From the NCBI GenBank assembly GCA_003255065.1, contig QAOA01007962.1, forward strand, positions 655,229 to 719,228: a stretch of DNA of 64,000 nucleotides. The letters run 5' to 3'. Under the pieces are notes generated by a model. The model ran no database searches. It saw only the letters and a program-made list of their open reading frames with translations, and was not told the origin of the DNA. The position numbers and the translations under genes were made by a program. This DNA comes from Cercis canadensis (lineage: Eukaryota > Streptophyta > Magnoliopsida > Fabales > Fabaceae). Of this stretch, positions 1 to 12,079 are shown piece after piece; the stretch's first letter is position 1; each line of letters begins with the position of its first letter.

Positions 1-1389
1 ACTTTATCATTATCCACCCAATCCTATGCATCTTCATCTTCATCAACGTTGCTCAACATTAGGTCATGTATAGACTTGCCCCTATAACGTTGCATTCTAT
101 AATGACACATTGTTCATATATTCTGTTAGCATATTTTTCACTAACATCCAGCAAGAATTTTTCATTGTTCATAAAATAATGATTTATTAAAAAGAAGCAT
201 ACAAATGAGGACAAGATAGAATTGCAAAGAAAATGCTAGAAATCATTAGGTTGTGACACCACTCAGAAATGCAAATGTTATGCCAAAAAATTTCTTGGAA
301 GTGACATGCACAAACTAAATATTTAAAATTATCCCATTCCAGAATAGTTTAATTCCTTATAACAGTAAGGATAAAACCACACATCCAATAACTAAAGCTA
401 TCCCATTCAGTTTATCCCCTATGAAATTGGGTCCTTGCTTGAGCCCAGAGTGCCTAGGTGTTGTGTCTGGGCTCCTAGGCCCTGTGGTCTTTGTCCACTT
501 TCACAAAAAAAATAACCATGTACCTTGTTTGTTTGTTATTGCTTAAAAATATTCAACACAAACTTCATCCTCCTTGTAATGGTACATCATAAAAAATAAT
601 AAAAATTTATCTTAGATAGAGCAATAAAAAACAAGAACTATACAAAATTCCTATACAATACGACAAGCACTATGACAGAACCAACTAATGAAAAAAAAGG
701 AGTTCCCAACATCAAAACCCTGTCCCATCACACATTGTAATCAGTAAATGGCCACTTTGGCCACACAAAAACAAAAAGCCAAAAGGTGTTTCACAGGGAC
801 CATAACAATAAAAAATACACAAATCAATTAACCCATGTGAACCCCACATTCTGCACCACAATATACACCATTATAAAGACAACATGGAGTTAAGCAACAA
901 AATCACACAAACATCATTGATTCGCCTCATTTTAGATGGAGACAAATAGGAGTTTGGAAAAACTCACATGTTAGAGGACAAACACACCATTATTGGCACT
1001 CCATTTTGATACCAAAGAGGATTATGCGTCTGCTGCATCCCTATGTTCTTATTTGTCTCCTTTGTCCTTCTTATTCAAGCGATTGAGAGTGTGATAATGT
1101 GAGAGCCTGATTTCGCAATTTGGGGCTTAGGGTTCATATTTTGGAAGTGCAGAATGAATCGCAATTCGGCGGTTCAGGGATGAAAATTCCCTCTTTAACA
1201 AAACGGTGTCGTATTTGTCTAAGACCCCCTTCCCCCCCCCCCCCCCCNNCCCCCCTTTTTTTTTTTTCTTTCATCAGACATCAAAACAATGTTGTCTTGC
1301 CTGACGAAGTTGAAAAAAAATTGCTTCAAACAACGTCATATGGCATATGTGTGTGTGTTTTTTTTTTTTAAAAGATAAAATGGCGCCGT
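1..1389. other. Gene-free AT-rich sequence
   Basis: No coding region of conserved appearance is visible on either strand; the short open frames are low-complexity. A poly-C run around 1230-1255 is broken by two undetermined bases (1248-1249) and is followed by a poly-T run. Around 1197-1395 three short motifs resembling AACGGYGYCGTTTTG recur. Such motifs are common in plant long-TIR DNA transposons, so part of this stretch may belong to the element whose end lies at 1594. Confidence 0.5.
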
Positions 1390-1594
1390 TTTGAGCATAG
1401 CTAGATCCATACATGCCACGTCACCACTTAATGTGCTACATGGACTTTTCCATCCAACCTCACTAATTAACCTAGATGGATGACTAAATTGGTAGATAGA
1501 TCATAAATTGAAGGAGTAAAGTGGCACCAAAAAACAATCAAGAATTAAAATGACAATTTGAAAAAATTTCAAGAATCAAAATGGGGTTTTACTC
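1390..1594 (-). mobile_element. Possible Mutator-like long-TIR terminus
   Basis: The stretch ends in a block reading ATGGGGTTTTACTC, preceded by pieces about a variable region, 'aaaatggca'-type text and a CCACGTCA segment. The order and wording resemble the right terminal inverted repeat of the well-supported Mutator-like element that ends at 32201 with GGGGTTTTACTC. No matching left terminus starting GAGTAAAAC was found upstream, and the right flank is a T-run that hides any target duplication. This is therefore a terminus-like remnant of a related but different family. Confidence is low. Confidence 0.35.
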
Positions 1595-3699
1595 TTTTTT
1601 TTTTTTATGTGAATTGTAAAATAAAAAGTTTAGATGCATCCACTTGAAAATCCCAACCAAACTAAATAAATGCAAAAAGGAAAAAAATGATTGAATCATT
1701 TAAAACAAAAATGATAAATGATTAATATGAGATTTCTTAGATACTTTTGACATTTACGTAGTATGTCATACTACATGAGAATAGTTAATGTGTGAATGAC
1801 ATAAGTACAAGTCATCTATTTTAAAGTTTGTTTGAGAAAATAAAATAAATTATATTTTATATTCAATAAAATATAAAAATTACTATGCTTGTCACGTCAG
1901 TGTGGTATGACATACTCATGTGGTATTATAGAACTCTCGATATAAAATAGAGTCTAATCAAACTAAAGTTGACCCAAACGAAATTGGATATCAACAATGG
2001 GTATCCTTCATATCAAATTATTTAAGCGTAATTTGCATATATAAAGCGTAAATTTTGCTTCTTTTTTTTTTTTTTTTTTTGTTTTTGTTCCTTGTGTTTT
2101 GTGGTAGGTAGGGGTTGAAAGGAGCAGAACATTAAGTTCATTGATTTAGCTATATGATATAAATTCTCTAGTCACCTAAAAACCCACCTAGGTTTTACAG
2201 TAAAGGGGTCACTAAGCATAGTCTCACGAGTAACAGATCACCTCAAATATATTGAGACTATGAAGTTGAAGGATTGCTATAGTGAAAGCTTCACCTTAAA
2301 ATATTCTTATATTTCTCATTGGTATAATGTATTCCTCATGATGGCTAATTTCTATTTGGATGAGGTCTTCAACTGTTCCTCCATTTCTTGCCTTCTTTTC
2401 ATTCTAAGTATTATTTTTATTTTTATTTTTTTGGTTTTTTTCCCCTAAAAAAATTGCTTTTCTCTTCTCTGCTTTCCCTCCATGGGCTTGCTTCTGATGC
2501 CATATTTGTTAGGTGCAGATATAATTCACCCCCTGGTAGGTTGACTTGACCTTGTTAGCTTAGGAATTTGCATTAATGGAAATGTTGCGTATGACTTGTT
2601 TCGTACATCCTCATTGCACTCTCATCTTTCTATTTTCCACATCTTCTATTGTTGTGTTGTTGCTTAATTCTGGATGAAACGAGCTATTATCTGGCAAAAA
2701 GAACCACTTATTTTACCTTTTAATTCTTGAGGTTCATGTCTCTTGTATGGGAAAATTCTGTGTAATAATAAGTTAATGTTGATGGTTGCTTGATTTGTTA
2801 ACTAGTGGAGATAAGATCTCTAAAACTATCCATGGGCCTAAGGGAAAGCATCAAACAAAAATGTGGCTTGATCAATAAGCAGAAGATTTTTTCTCATACC
2901 ATTGCCTCACTGGTATCTGCCCTATGTTTCTCCATCTATTTTCTACTGGTGGCTGACGTGCCATGCATTCCTATACTTTCATTTCATTTCATATTAAATG
3001 TTCAAAAGATTACAAGTGATCAAACAAATATGCAAACTAAAGAGCTTGTTGTGCTAGTTAGTGAGTCTTTTGTTTGTGCCTTGCAATTTTAAAGATAATT
3101 TGGGAGTACACATATTGTCCTTTTTCAGAGCATACAATTTTGATAAGGTATGCTAGACAATTAGAGGTTATGTTACATAATTTGTATGCTGCTCCGTAAC
3201 AATAATCATTATCATGTTCTATAGCTAGTCATTCATTTTGTAGTAGAAAGTAGAAGCTTGGATCACATATCTTTCTAATTGTAGTTATAACTTTTTAGTT
3301 GAAGGAATTCTTTTAAGTGGTGATAATCAAGGAATGTTCATCTTTTGCATATTACAGGAAAACAGTCTCAGTATTTTGCTAGAGAAGCACTTGAAAGCTA
3401 ATTGGTACAGTTTACCATAACATAGTTGTAAAGATCTAAAATCAAATTCTAAAACCTAGAAATATGGCTTTGTTAGAATTGTAGTCCTGTGAAAGTGAGT
3501 TGATATTATAAATTGTATAGAAATTGTAAAGTCTATACAGGTCCGACAAAACCCTGTATTGTGATCCTAAGTTTATTTAAATATGATAATGTATTACTTT
3601 TTGTTATTTCTCTATTTTTGTATCTTTTATTTTTCATTTTCTTTATTTCTTCAGTATTGATATGAGAAATCAGCACTAGCAAAAATAAAAGAAAAGGAA
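1595..3699. other. Gene-free AT-rich sequence
   Basis: No supported gene. The open frames near 2260-2448 and 2805-3092 show no domain, codon structure or splice context that I recognise. A perfect short palindrome (GTAGTATG TCATACTAC, about 1760-1777) and a related inverted segment near 1905-1920 could mark a decayed MITE, but no target duplication is evident. Confidence 0.5.
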
Positions 3700-3959
3700 A
3701 AAAAAAACTTATGATTTCTTACAACCAAGTTCCGTGAGAAACTCATGTGAGAATGTTTTCAAATTCTCTCACACCCACTGTGAGTTCGTGAGAAAATTTC
3801 TCACGGCATGGATATTCTATGAGAAATGTGGTTTGTCACGAGGGTTTTTCTGACGACACTTTTTTCTTGAGAAATTCCTTGAGAAACATGGTTCTCATGG
3901 AATTTTGGCCATTTGCTCATGGTATTGTTCCGTGAGAAAATGCCTTTTTTCTTGAAGTG
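3700..3959 (-). mobile_element. CACTA (En/Spm) transposon terminus
   Basis: The segment ends at 3959 in the reverse complement of CACTTCAAGAAAA, the characteristic start of plant CACTA elements. Inward of it lie many direct and inverted copies of a subterminal motif like TTCTCACGGAA / CGTGAGAAA, the expected binding-site array for a TNP-type transposase. The same motif set and a near-identical terminus start the element at 54803, so both belong to one family. No opposite terminus was found to the left, so this is a fragment or an element whose other end is degraded. The three bases after the terminus are CTT. Confidence 0.8.
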
Positions 3960-4288
3960 CTTCCTCTTGTCTATTTTTTTTTTTTTTTTGTGTGCTTCTT
4001 TTATGTATTCTCTGGATGTAGGTATCTCTATCACTAGAACTTTTTCATATTTGAGGGAAATGCAAATATCGAATTGGTTGTCATGAAGGCAATTTCATTT
4101 TATGGAGCATTTTTTTTTCATCTATGTTTTAAATTGCTCACTATTCTTTGGATTCAAGCACCAACACTTAACATTTTCCTCCTTGGACAAAACACTTGTC
4201 TTTTATCTTTACATTTTTCCTATACAAAAATGTGAAAAGCCAAAGTTTAACACTTTGTTCTAATAGAAAACATGTAAAGAAGGGTAAC
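3960..4288. other. Short spacer, no gene seen
   Basis: AT-rich spacer between the CACTA terminus and the start of the long Ogre-like LTR. Nothing else is recognised. Confidence 0.5.
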
Positions 4289-7200
4289 TGTAGACATCAT
4301 TTTTTGTTCGGGTAATTTTTTTGTTGAAAAAAAAATGTATGCCTGCATCATTTTAAAGGTTTTATGTTCTTGGGCTTGGGTTCTTATAAAAAAAAATTTC
4401 AAATTTTCAAAATTCATGGGTATAGCCAACTTTTCTATGTGGCCCAATTGGTCCATTTTTATTTATAATTTTTTTGTATTTTTGTAAATTTAAAGCATTT
4501 TTTTTCTAAAGATAAAAAAATATATTAGTAAATAAGTAAATGTGGCATGGAGATATTTTAAGGGCAAAGGCAAATTTGGGAAGCAAAAGAAAAGAAGGAA
4601 GTGAGTGGAAAGTTCATAAAAGGAGGAGATAAAAATATCTAAAGGAAAAGGAAAGTGAGTGGAAATTTCCTAGGGGGAGAACCATATAACAAAAATGGGT
4701 TAGTGTGAGCAAGAAAAAGAGAGAACAAAAAGAGCAACAAGGGAGCAAAAAAGAAAATAAGAGAGGAAGAGAAGAAAGAAAGGAGAACCGACTAAGCAAG
4801 GGAGAGATATTGCGTGATATAGAAAGGGGGAGAAGAGAAAAAGGAACCCAAGGTGAAATAAAGGCTGGTGTGAAAAAAAGAGAGCACAAAGGGAAAGAAG
4901 AAAATAGAGCAACGAAGAGAGAGAGCAAAGGAGTTCTGCTTGACAGAGACCAACAACGGAGAGAAAGGGATTTGGTGAGCTCGACAGCTAGCACATTCCG
5001 GTTTTGTCAGCAGCGATAGACCAACAGAGACCAAAGATTCTGCTCATACAAACACTCAAGTATAACTCACCCCTTCAAATCTGAATTGGATCTTAATGGG
5101 TTTAGGTATTGCTCTTCTAATACTGATGCATTTTGGGGTATGATTCTCTATCCCTGTATTTGTGATTCAGTGGCTGTTCATCCAGTTTTAATTGATATTA
5201 TGTATTCTCATTTTTTATGCATTTCTTATACATAGTGAAATTCCTTAGTTGTGGCTTTGTTACCGGTTCTGCTGTGTGCTGGATAAGAATATAATCAATC
5301 TTTTTTTTTTATATATATATTTTGCAATGTGGATGGTGTTGCTTTTAAGATTTGGGTAAGGCATAACTATCAAAGACAATCTATATGACGTTTGAATTCT
5401 TGTCACAGCTCTGTTATTGCTCATTCAAGTGTTTTGATATTTGTCTATGTGTTTAGAACAGGGTGTTCATATTCCCAAGATCTTCCCCCATATAATTTCC
5501 CTATTTCTAAGATCTATTTGACTAGCCGCATTTGTCTTCTTTATTTACTTCTTATTTTAAGTACTAAAGCTTTACTAGTTGCTTATAGGTTTTGGATTAT
5601 GCTTTTTGTAGATTTTTTGTAAACATGTCTGCTTTGATTTTGTTGGTAGTCTATTTAGGGATTTCTCAAGGTCATGGTTGATGTTTTTATGTTAGTTTTA
5701 TTTTCTTTTCTTGTTAGTCTTCTCTGTTAGGTTATCTTTTTTTATGGTAATATGTCTGGATTTGAAGCTCTCTTAATAATGGTTGTTTGGGTTTGTTATC
5801 CCCTTTTGTGAGTATGATGTCCTATTTCTAAAACTATTATATCCCTTGGTTATCTTTACCCCATCCTCATGAATTGATTATTGTATTTCAGGGTCTATTT
5901 TGCTAGGATGATTTTAAGGGGGGGGGGGTTCTAAATTCTTCCTACGTACTGTTAGCACTACTTTGGCGCTGTTTTGATTTATTTCTTCACCATTGTAATG
6001 TTGACTTGCTGAGGTTAATTGCGTGCTATTTCTAGAGTTGTTTGGGGTCACTTTTTATTCTTTTGTTGTGTCTTTTGATGCTCGGTCTCATGGTTGTTTA
6101 AGATGGAATTTTATGGTATTCTGGTTTGATCTCTATGTTGTCTTGGATGCTGTTTTTTGAGTGTTAATTGGTGACTATAATAAAGTGTTGTTAAGGTGTA
6201 TTGGTGATTTTTCATACTGATTATAGGAATTGTTTTGGTCTAAAATGCATAGCTGCTTTATTGAAAAGCAATAGACATCATTTTTATGTTCCAATTAAGC
6301 TTCTTCAGGGTTATTTTAGGTGCATTTCATGCAAGTCCCTCCTTGGCAGCATTTTTACACCCCACTATGGCTATTCTTGAACCCATGTTGGTTGCTTCCA
6401 CATTTGCTTTTATGCCATAGCATGTGGGGTTTGTTCTAAAGGAAATTTTCATTGTCAAAGAATGAAAGCAAGTATTTGTATTGTCCATTTCGGATGCTGT
6501 CAAACAATTCTGGCAGCACTCGATTATTTCTTTTCAGACAGAACTATAGAGCTTTAATTTGAGTGTTTCATATCTCGTTAGAACCAGGAGACATATAACT
6601 TTCATGTGTGAAATTTTCATAGTTCTTGCATGTCTCCCTTGCTCCCAGTTCTGATTTAAACGTGGCTGTTCATTGTTGCATTGACATTGTTGTCATGTCT
6701 CTGGTAGTGTTTGGTCTTTCATCCTAGTTTGAGCTATATAGCTCCATTTTGTATGATTCCTATCTTGTTAGAACTGTAAGACATGTGTACTCGATTTGTA
6801 CAATTTTCATAATTTTTTCATATTTCTGCTGCTTCCAGTTCTAATTCGAACATGGCTGTTTTAGGTAGTTGATTAGAATGTGCATTTATTGAGTTTCTCT
6901 AGTTTTATATCTTTATTCATGGCTGTTTAATACTTATTTTGCTTGCTGTTTTTGGCATTATTTAGTGTTGTTTTAGTCTTATTTTTGCTTGCTGTGTTGA
7001 TAATATTTTGTGCTGACTTTGGTCAATTTTGTTTGTTGTTTTGATGTTAAAATGGGGAGGGCTGCCATATTTGATGTTGTAACTTACATTTTCTTTTGAT
7101 ATTTGGAAATTTTCATTGAGACCTTCAACGTTGATACTTGAGAATTTCAGCAAGTTGGGAATTTGATTTTGAAAGGTCAATCAAAGGCTCGGAATTGGAA

Positions 7201-8245
7201 CAATGTCTTTCTTTTTATTTTTAATGTAATTAAAATCCTCTCCCCCGAGACAAGTATTATAATATTTATACCTATACATTCGCATTGCATATATGTATGT
7301 GATTGGACGATTAGTATCCATAGGCCCCTTACTTATCATGGAGGGATAGGGCTATCCATTTGAATATCGGGTGACCCATTCTACCCGTCTTAGGTAAAGA
7401 TAAGCTCCACCATGGAATCGCTTTATGCGATGAACGAGTGGAAGAATTTTGGGCACGTTCGTTGCATGCATAGCACGTTTAATTTCCTTTTAATTGCTCT
7501 TACCATTTTTAGTATGTTGGATACCTTATTTTTTGTATACACATGACTATATCTTTATTTGAGAGCAATGGAAGACTAGAATGATCCATTTTCAAAATCT
7601 TTATTTTTTGGTTTCAAGTGTTTATTTAATTTTTTGTCCTTTGTTTAAACAAAAGAAAAGAACAGAAAAAATGTGAAAGAAGGCTTTGATCCCTAATTTG
7701 GGTACATAGGAGCTTGCAAAGGAAGCAAGTCAAGTCTGATTTTAAATAAATTTCTCGTTTCATTTTTTTTCCCTAATAAACAAAAAGGATCATTTCATTT
7801 CTAGTCTTGTATTCTCTTAGATAGCATAATAACAGCTCACACCATTCATTAGCTCACGAAGCTCCCTGCTTCTATTAGGAAAGGCACTGAAGCTAACTTA
7901 GGACATTTTTACATTCATAAGTTTTCTTATTTATCATGTATATATGTATGTTAATTGTTATGGATAATATAACTAATTTGCACAAATAATTTCAGGTAAT
8001 CGTCTATTAGACGAGTATTGTGGGGTGCCTAATACCTTACCCACACATAATAGACTTCCAAACTCTCTTTGGTTCGCAGATCATTTAAAAAAAAAAAAGT
8101 TCAAAACAGGTTTTCCAATTGTTACTCATTTTTCTTAATACAATTGGTGAGGACTCCAAGTTTTCTTTTGAAAACTAATATTTTTTTTTTTAAAAAAAAA
8201 TGGTCTACCATCAGCGTCATAGCGACCTTCAGGTACGTTATCACA
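4289..8245 (+). mobile_element. Ogre/Tat-type Gypsy LTR without internal region
   Basis: It begins TGTAGACATCAT and ends TTATCACA. It aligns in the same order with the LTR at 56996-59546: a TGTAGACA start, a purine-rich block (4690-4930 here), modules containing 'agctatatagctcc' and 'tcttgttagaac', and a segment with CTTTATGCGATGAA. The 3' end contains GGTGCCTAATACCTTACCC, then TTGGTTCGCA, TACAATTGGT and CTTCAGGTAC. The 'ggggtgcctaa(t/c)accttaccc' phrase near the LTR end is a trait I know from Ogre/Tat elements. The sequence after 8245 is not the tRNA-Arg-type PBS seen at 59550 but a fragment of another element, so this is a solo LTR or a recombination remnant. The flanks (GTAAC left, CCCAT right) do not form a target duplication. 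At about 3.96 kb it is longer than the other copy (about 2.55 kb). Confidence 0.75.
6520..6870 (+). repeat. Two diverged tandem modules in the Ogre-like LTR
   Basis: Two copies, about 185 bases apart, of a module that runs: 'gaactatagagcttt' or 'gagctatatagctcc', then a TTTGAGTG/TGTATGAT-like stretch, 'tcgttagaacc' or 'cttgttagaac', an 'agacat' stretch, 'attttcata', and finally 'cccagttctgattt' or 'tccagttctaattc'. Anchors are near 6541 and 6730. The LTR at 56996-59546 has four copies of the same module. Confidence 0.7.
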
Positions 8246-8466
8246 CCCATCATGATCTCCAATATTGGGGTTACCCTATGCTCTAGTAGAGGTAAGCTTA
8301 AGGTCAATGAGTTTGGACAATTGTGTAACCAAGGAGATGTTGTTAGCTTGTAGTTTGACATCTAACTTAGCGTCAAGGGTGGCCTCTACTTGTGTTTTCA
8401 TGTTGCTTACGTCATTCTCAAGCCTTTCTAGGCGGTCTTTCTATGTGGTCATTGGCTCTGATACCA
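8246..8466 (-). pseudogene. Retrotransposon gag N-terminus plus primer-binding site
   Basis: On the minus strand TGGTATCAGAGC (8466-8455), the usual initiator-Met-tRNA primer-binding site of plant LTR elements, is followed at once by an open reading with a coiled-coil look: a run of heptads around DRLERLENDVSNMKTQVEA and continuing LDVKLQANN...LSKLIDLKL. That is the usual start of a Gypsy-type gag, although it has an in-frame stop just before the coiled coil. The reading is cut at 8246 by the Ogre-like LTR. No further part of this element is recognised left of 4289. The family assignment is inference. Confidence 0.55.
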
Positions 8467-8468
8467 AA

Positions 8469-9941
8469 TGGTACACACTAGAACCGAATAAAAGGATAAG
8501 TGCTTTATTATTAATTATTTGAATACTGATGAGACGTTATTTTACACTATTTGTTTCCCTTATACTTAGTCTTTTAGTGCGTGTTTCTACTGATTTTTAT
8601 GGCCTTTAGACATGTTTTGTAGATTTGGACTTGTTGGTGCTTATAGATTTTAATTGCATAACTGTTGAATTCTGGCACTGTTTACGTTTTTCACTATATC
8701 ATGGGCTACAGATGTCCGATTGATGTGATAGTTTCATTGGAAAACTGACAGAAAATTCTACATTTCATATGAAGAGCCCAAAAGCTGATTCTCGCGTCTG
8801 GACAACTGAAATTGGCGTGCAAGAAGTCTAGATTTTCTGCATCCGCCCAGCATTGACTGATTCCTTTCCTTAGGCCTGCCTATTGGACCAGAGCATTTTT
8901 ATTTTGGCCAACATCTGCTATTAGGCCAGCACACATGACACCAGGGTTTGATCACGTTTTTACCATTGATAATTTAGGAATTAGCTTTGTTTTGTAATTA
9001 GGAAACTATTAGGAAACCTAGTGGAGGCAGCCAGCTAGTATTTATTCTTAAGTTGTTGAGGAAAATAGGTGACCACGTTACCACCCTGTCATCAGAAGCT
9101 GCTGCTGCTGCCTCCTGTTGCTAAATTCATTTTTCCACCTTTGTTTTGTGTTTAAGTCTTCCATGGAAGGCTAAGTTCTTTTGTAATCAATTCAAGAGGA
9201 GCCAAACTTAATAATCCAGAGTTCCTGTGCTTCAACCGGGTTTGATTTAATATAGTTTGATTATCTTCTTCTTCTTCTCATCTTCATGTGATTGAATGAT
9301 ATTTTAATTGCATGCATGTTTTATATGAATTTAAATCGATTGATTAGATTCATCGTAGTAATCAAACTGCTAATCATATGTTAAAGGTTTTTAATATATG
9401 GTTAACTTGGACAATTCGATTATTAAATTAATCTGGACTTAGTGATATAGAGCGGTTGCCTAGATTCTTCATTCCAAGATTAATTGAATCCTGATTGGTA
9501 ATTAGTAGGAATTCTAAGTGTTATTGTTAGGGGTTCCAGGTAACATTTAACCAAGAATTAAATCAGATCTAGACTATCTTTAGTGAACAAGGACGGATTA
9601 GGGTTTGGTTGTCTGCTTGAGTTGATTACATTTTCTCTTATTTGATTAAATCTTGTTTACTGCTTTCTGAATTCTGATTATTCTGCATTCAACAACAAAC
9701 CCCTACTCTGTTCCTGCTTAAGTTCTAATAAATTAATTGTTCTTATGAATCCTTGGGAGACGACACTGGTTGCATCCTATACTACAATTTAGTTGCAATT
9801 AGTCTTGTAATATTGTACGGCTCGGCACCCGTAAAATACAGCTAGGTCTTTATTTATAGACCAGAATAGATAACATAAGAATAAAGATAAGGCTTACCCT
9901 ACTAGAGTCCTTTATTTAAGAGACTCCATCTAACACCAACA
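8469..9941 (-). mobile_element. Short minus-strand LTR, interrupted by a solo LTR
   Basis: Next to the primer-binding site, the minus strand reads back through a sequence ending GTGTGTACCA, as an LTR should. It contains AATAAAG-type and TATAAATAAAGACC stretches that suit a promoter and poly-A region. It is split by the solo LTR at 8527-9834. A possible outer end on the minus strand is TGTTGGTGTTAGATGG at 9941, which would make the LTR only about 160 bases. The outer boundary is a guess because no partner LTR or target duplication is available. Confidence 0.35.
8527..9834 (+). mobile_element. Gypsy-type solo LTR (TSD AATAC)
   Basis: It starts TGATGAGACG and ends near CGGCTCGGCACCCGTAAA, and is flanked by a perfect 5-base duplication AATAC at 8522-8526 and 9835-9839. 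Near its 3' end it has the layout seen in Athila/Tat-like LTRs: a 'cttgggagacgacactgg' stretch, a 'ctacaatttag' stretch and a 'ggctcggcaccc' tail. The length is 1308 bases. The last two bases are AA where CA is expected, which could be one substitution. No internal sequence is present, so it is a solo LTR produced by LTR-LTR recombination. It sits inside the minus-strand LTR above. Confidence 0.8.
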
Positions 9942-10259
9942 TCCATGTAGCACCCAAACACTACAACCTTAATCCTTTAGTTATATTTAGGATTAGGCTT
10001 ACGTACTCTCTTACCCAAGTATGTATCAAGCTCCTGACATAACTTGGACTACCTACTGAAGTTTTACCTGTGTATTTCTTTTCATAGTATAGAATTTTAT
10101 ATTATGTTTCTCTTCTTTTCTGGGCTTCATGCTTGCTGAAATCATGCTCATGTTTACATTTTCGACATTAGTTAAATGCTTTTATCCATTCTATACTCAG
10201 CTAGCAATTGAATCTTGAATCGATTAAACTAACTCATGCCTTTTTTAACTTGATTTCAG
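9942..10259 (+). other. Probable intron 3' part of the AMP-synthetase-like pseudogene
   Basis: T-rich non-coding sequence that ends in TTGATTTCAG at 10250-10259, a good plant 3' splice site. Immediately after it the pseudogene reading starts in phase 0. No upstream exon is recognised in the window, so the rest of the gene lies elsewhere or was lost when elements inserted to the left. Confidence 0.45.
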
Positions 10260-11753
10260 GATCAAGTAATCTCGATTGTTACCTGTAAAATCCAATATGA
10301 TGTTATTTACCACTTTATTGGGATCTACCTTGTTGTCTTTCTCAACTCTGTTGTCGCAGCTATTGTGTCCTTTCTATATATAAGGTTCTCCCATAAACCT
10401 CCATCCCTCATACACTTTTCATTTGTTTGCTTATGTGGAGCCTCCCACTGGATCCCGTATACCATCATTGCATATGTTATCATGTTTTTTAATGTCCCAT
10501 CAAACCTTGTCATCTTAACCATTTCATTTTCTTGCACCTACTTACTTCATGGCCTAGTACTCAGCTTTCTCACATGTGCTTTGACTCGTTTCCTCAATGC
10601 TAGTCAAAAGCAAACCCATTTTAGAACTTGATTTCAATATCGCATGAGTACTGCCTGCCACCTTAGATTTGCAAAGCTTCTCTTAGGAACAGAAGTCTTC
10701 TGCATATATTTACGCCTTTTGGGTGCAAAAATTGGCAAGCATTGTTCCATTAGAGCCATCAATCCAGTTTCAAACCCAGAGCTAATGTCAATTGGTGTTG
10801 GTGTAGGTGATTTTAGCCGGATACTTACCGGGTTCTATTCTTCCAATGGGTATGCTTGTGGAAAAATTAAGGTTTAGGATGATTTAGGTACTGGGAGTCA
10901 AAGCCTAATTCTTCTTGGTTCTATTATTCAAAAGAATGTCATTCTTGGTGCACTTTCAATTGTTCCAATGAATTATGTACTCCAAGAGAATGGCATGTAT
11001 ATTGGATCTCAAATTCGAGGGGCTGTTTGGAAATCTATAAATGCTTTTGATGAACATATACAAGAAATGGACATGGAATACAAGAAATTAATTGGTAATC
11101 TGGCTTCAAATTTGGCTGCCATAACTCTAGAAGCTAAAGCAAAATACTTTCATCGCATTGGTGTTGGTGGGAAGGGATACATAAAAATTGATGACAAAAT
11201 TAATGGTTTTCCAAAGGAAAGGATTTTTCACTCGAGAAAAAGCTATCTTATCATTGTATGGCACATTAATAGCTTGAGTGCTAATGACGATGCAGGGATT
11301 GAGGTACGTGGTGCAGCATTGAGGATACTTTCAGATGGACTTGATTCTGACTCTCCCCTCCTTGACCTAACACTTAAAACAAGCAAGGCATTTTACACTC
11401 ACACAATCCTTGATTTTGCAAATTGGCTCACTTGTGGACTTGCTTCAAGGCAGGAGCACGTCAAGCAAGTCTCATACATAAGTGATACAGTGTGGACTTC
11501 TCTTCGACAACCTGACTCATATTCTAAATTTCACTACTACTCAAATATTTGTAGGCTCATTTGCTTCAAAGATGGACAGGAAAGTATGTAAAATTTAAGT
11601 TCAGGCCTTCTGATTAAAGTATCAGTGAGGATTCAAGTAAAGTGGAGCCAATTGGGATTCTCCCATTGGAGTCAAGTTCAATTCCTAGAGATGACAATGA
11701 TGGACGCCCTTTACTTTTCCTTGCTGAAGATTTTCAACACCATGTGAATTCTT
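10260..11753 (+). pseudogene. AMP-binding/NRPS-like plant protein, C-terminal part, pseudogene
   Basis: From the splice site at 10260 one reading frame runs to about 11582. It first gives hydrophobic membrane-type segments (about 10300-10560). It continues into a left-handed beta-helix type region with LGAKIGKHCSIRAINPVSNP, GDFSRILTGFYSSNGY and LILLGSIIQKNVILGALS. After that comes a domain with KYFHRIGVGGKGYIKI, FYTHTILDFANWL and HYYSNICRLICFKDGQE. From memory this order matches the C-terminal third of a large plant AMP-dependent synthetase/ligase family protein with a hexapeptide-transferase segment and a catalase-like tail. Damage: in-frame stops near 10631 (a TGA at a likely Trp codon) and 10875 (a TAG at a likely Gln codon), a frameshift near 11583, and another stop near 11615. 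The frame is cut at 11753 by Copia-A and resumes at 50872. It lacks the adenylation domain here, so it is not functional. Confidence 0.7.
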
Positions 11754-12059
11754 TGTTAAGTATAAATAGTTAGTTACTTGTTGGTTTGTAATAGCTGTCA
11801 CAGTGTGCCAGGTGTAAGCAATTAGCTATGCCAGTTGTAAATCTGTTAACAACATATACTATATATTGTAAACACTTAAGCTTTTTTGATTAATTAATTC
11901 AAAAGTAACAGATTCAGTTTCCTTTCTTTCTTTCTTTCCTTATCTCGTTCTCACATTCTTCTTCCTCTTTTAGCATAGCTACACTGCAACTGCGCTACAT
12001 TGCTTCTGCATTCTATATTCCTAATTTATGCATTTTTGCATATTGTCTTCAAACGCACA
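11754..12059 (+). repeat. Copia-A 5' LTR
   Basis: It starts TGTTAAGTATAAATAG and ends AACGCACA directly before the primer-binding site. It holds a TATA-like stretch (TATACTATATATTGTAAA, about 11860) that can serve as promoter, a pyrimidine-rich TTTC repeat near 11920-11940, and a 'ttgcttctgcatt' segment. The 3' LTR copy lacks a short AT insertion seen here after AAGC. Length 306 bases. Confidence 0.9.
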
Positions 12060-12071
12060 TGGTATCAGAGC
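12060..12071 (+). promoter_or_regulatory. Copia-A primer-binding site
   Basis: TGGTATCAGAGC follows the LTR end without a gap. It is complementary to the 3' end of initiator methionine tRNA, the usual primer for plant Copia reverse transcription. Confidence 0.9.
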
Positions 12072-12079
12072 TTGCATCA

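Noticed and set aside
1755-1925. MITE based on the GTAGTATG/CATACTAC palindrome
   Set aside because: Only short inverted words; no matched termini or target duplication.
2260-3092. Two short open frames as plant genes
   Set aside because: No recognised domain, no splice or start context, AT-rich composition.
4614-5034. Overlapping open frames on both strands
   Set aside because: They lie in the purine-rich block of the Ogre-like LTR; composition alone opens the frames and no domain is seen.
10365-10631. A small membrane protein gene
   Set aside because: Its frame continues past the stop into the AMP-synthetase-like pseudogene, so it is part of that remnant.
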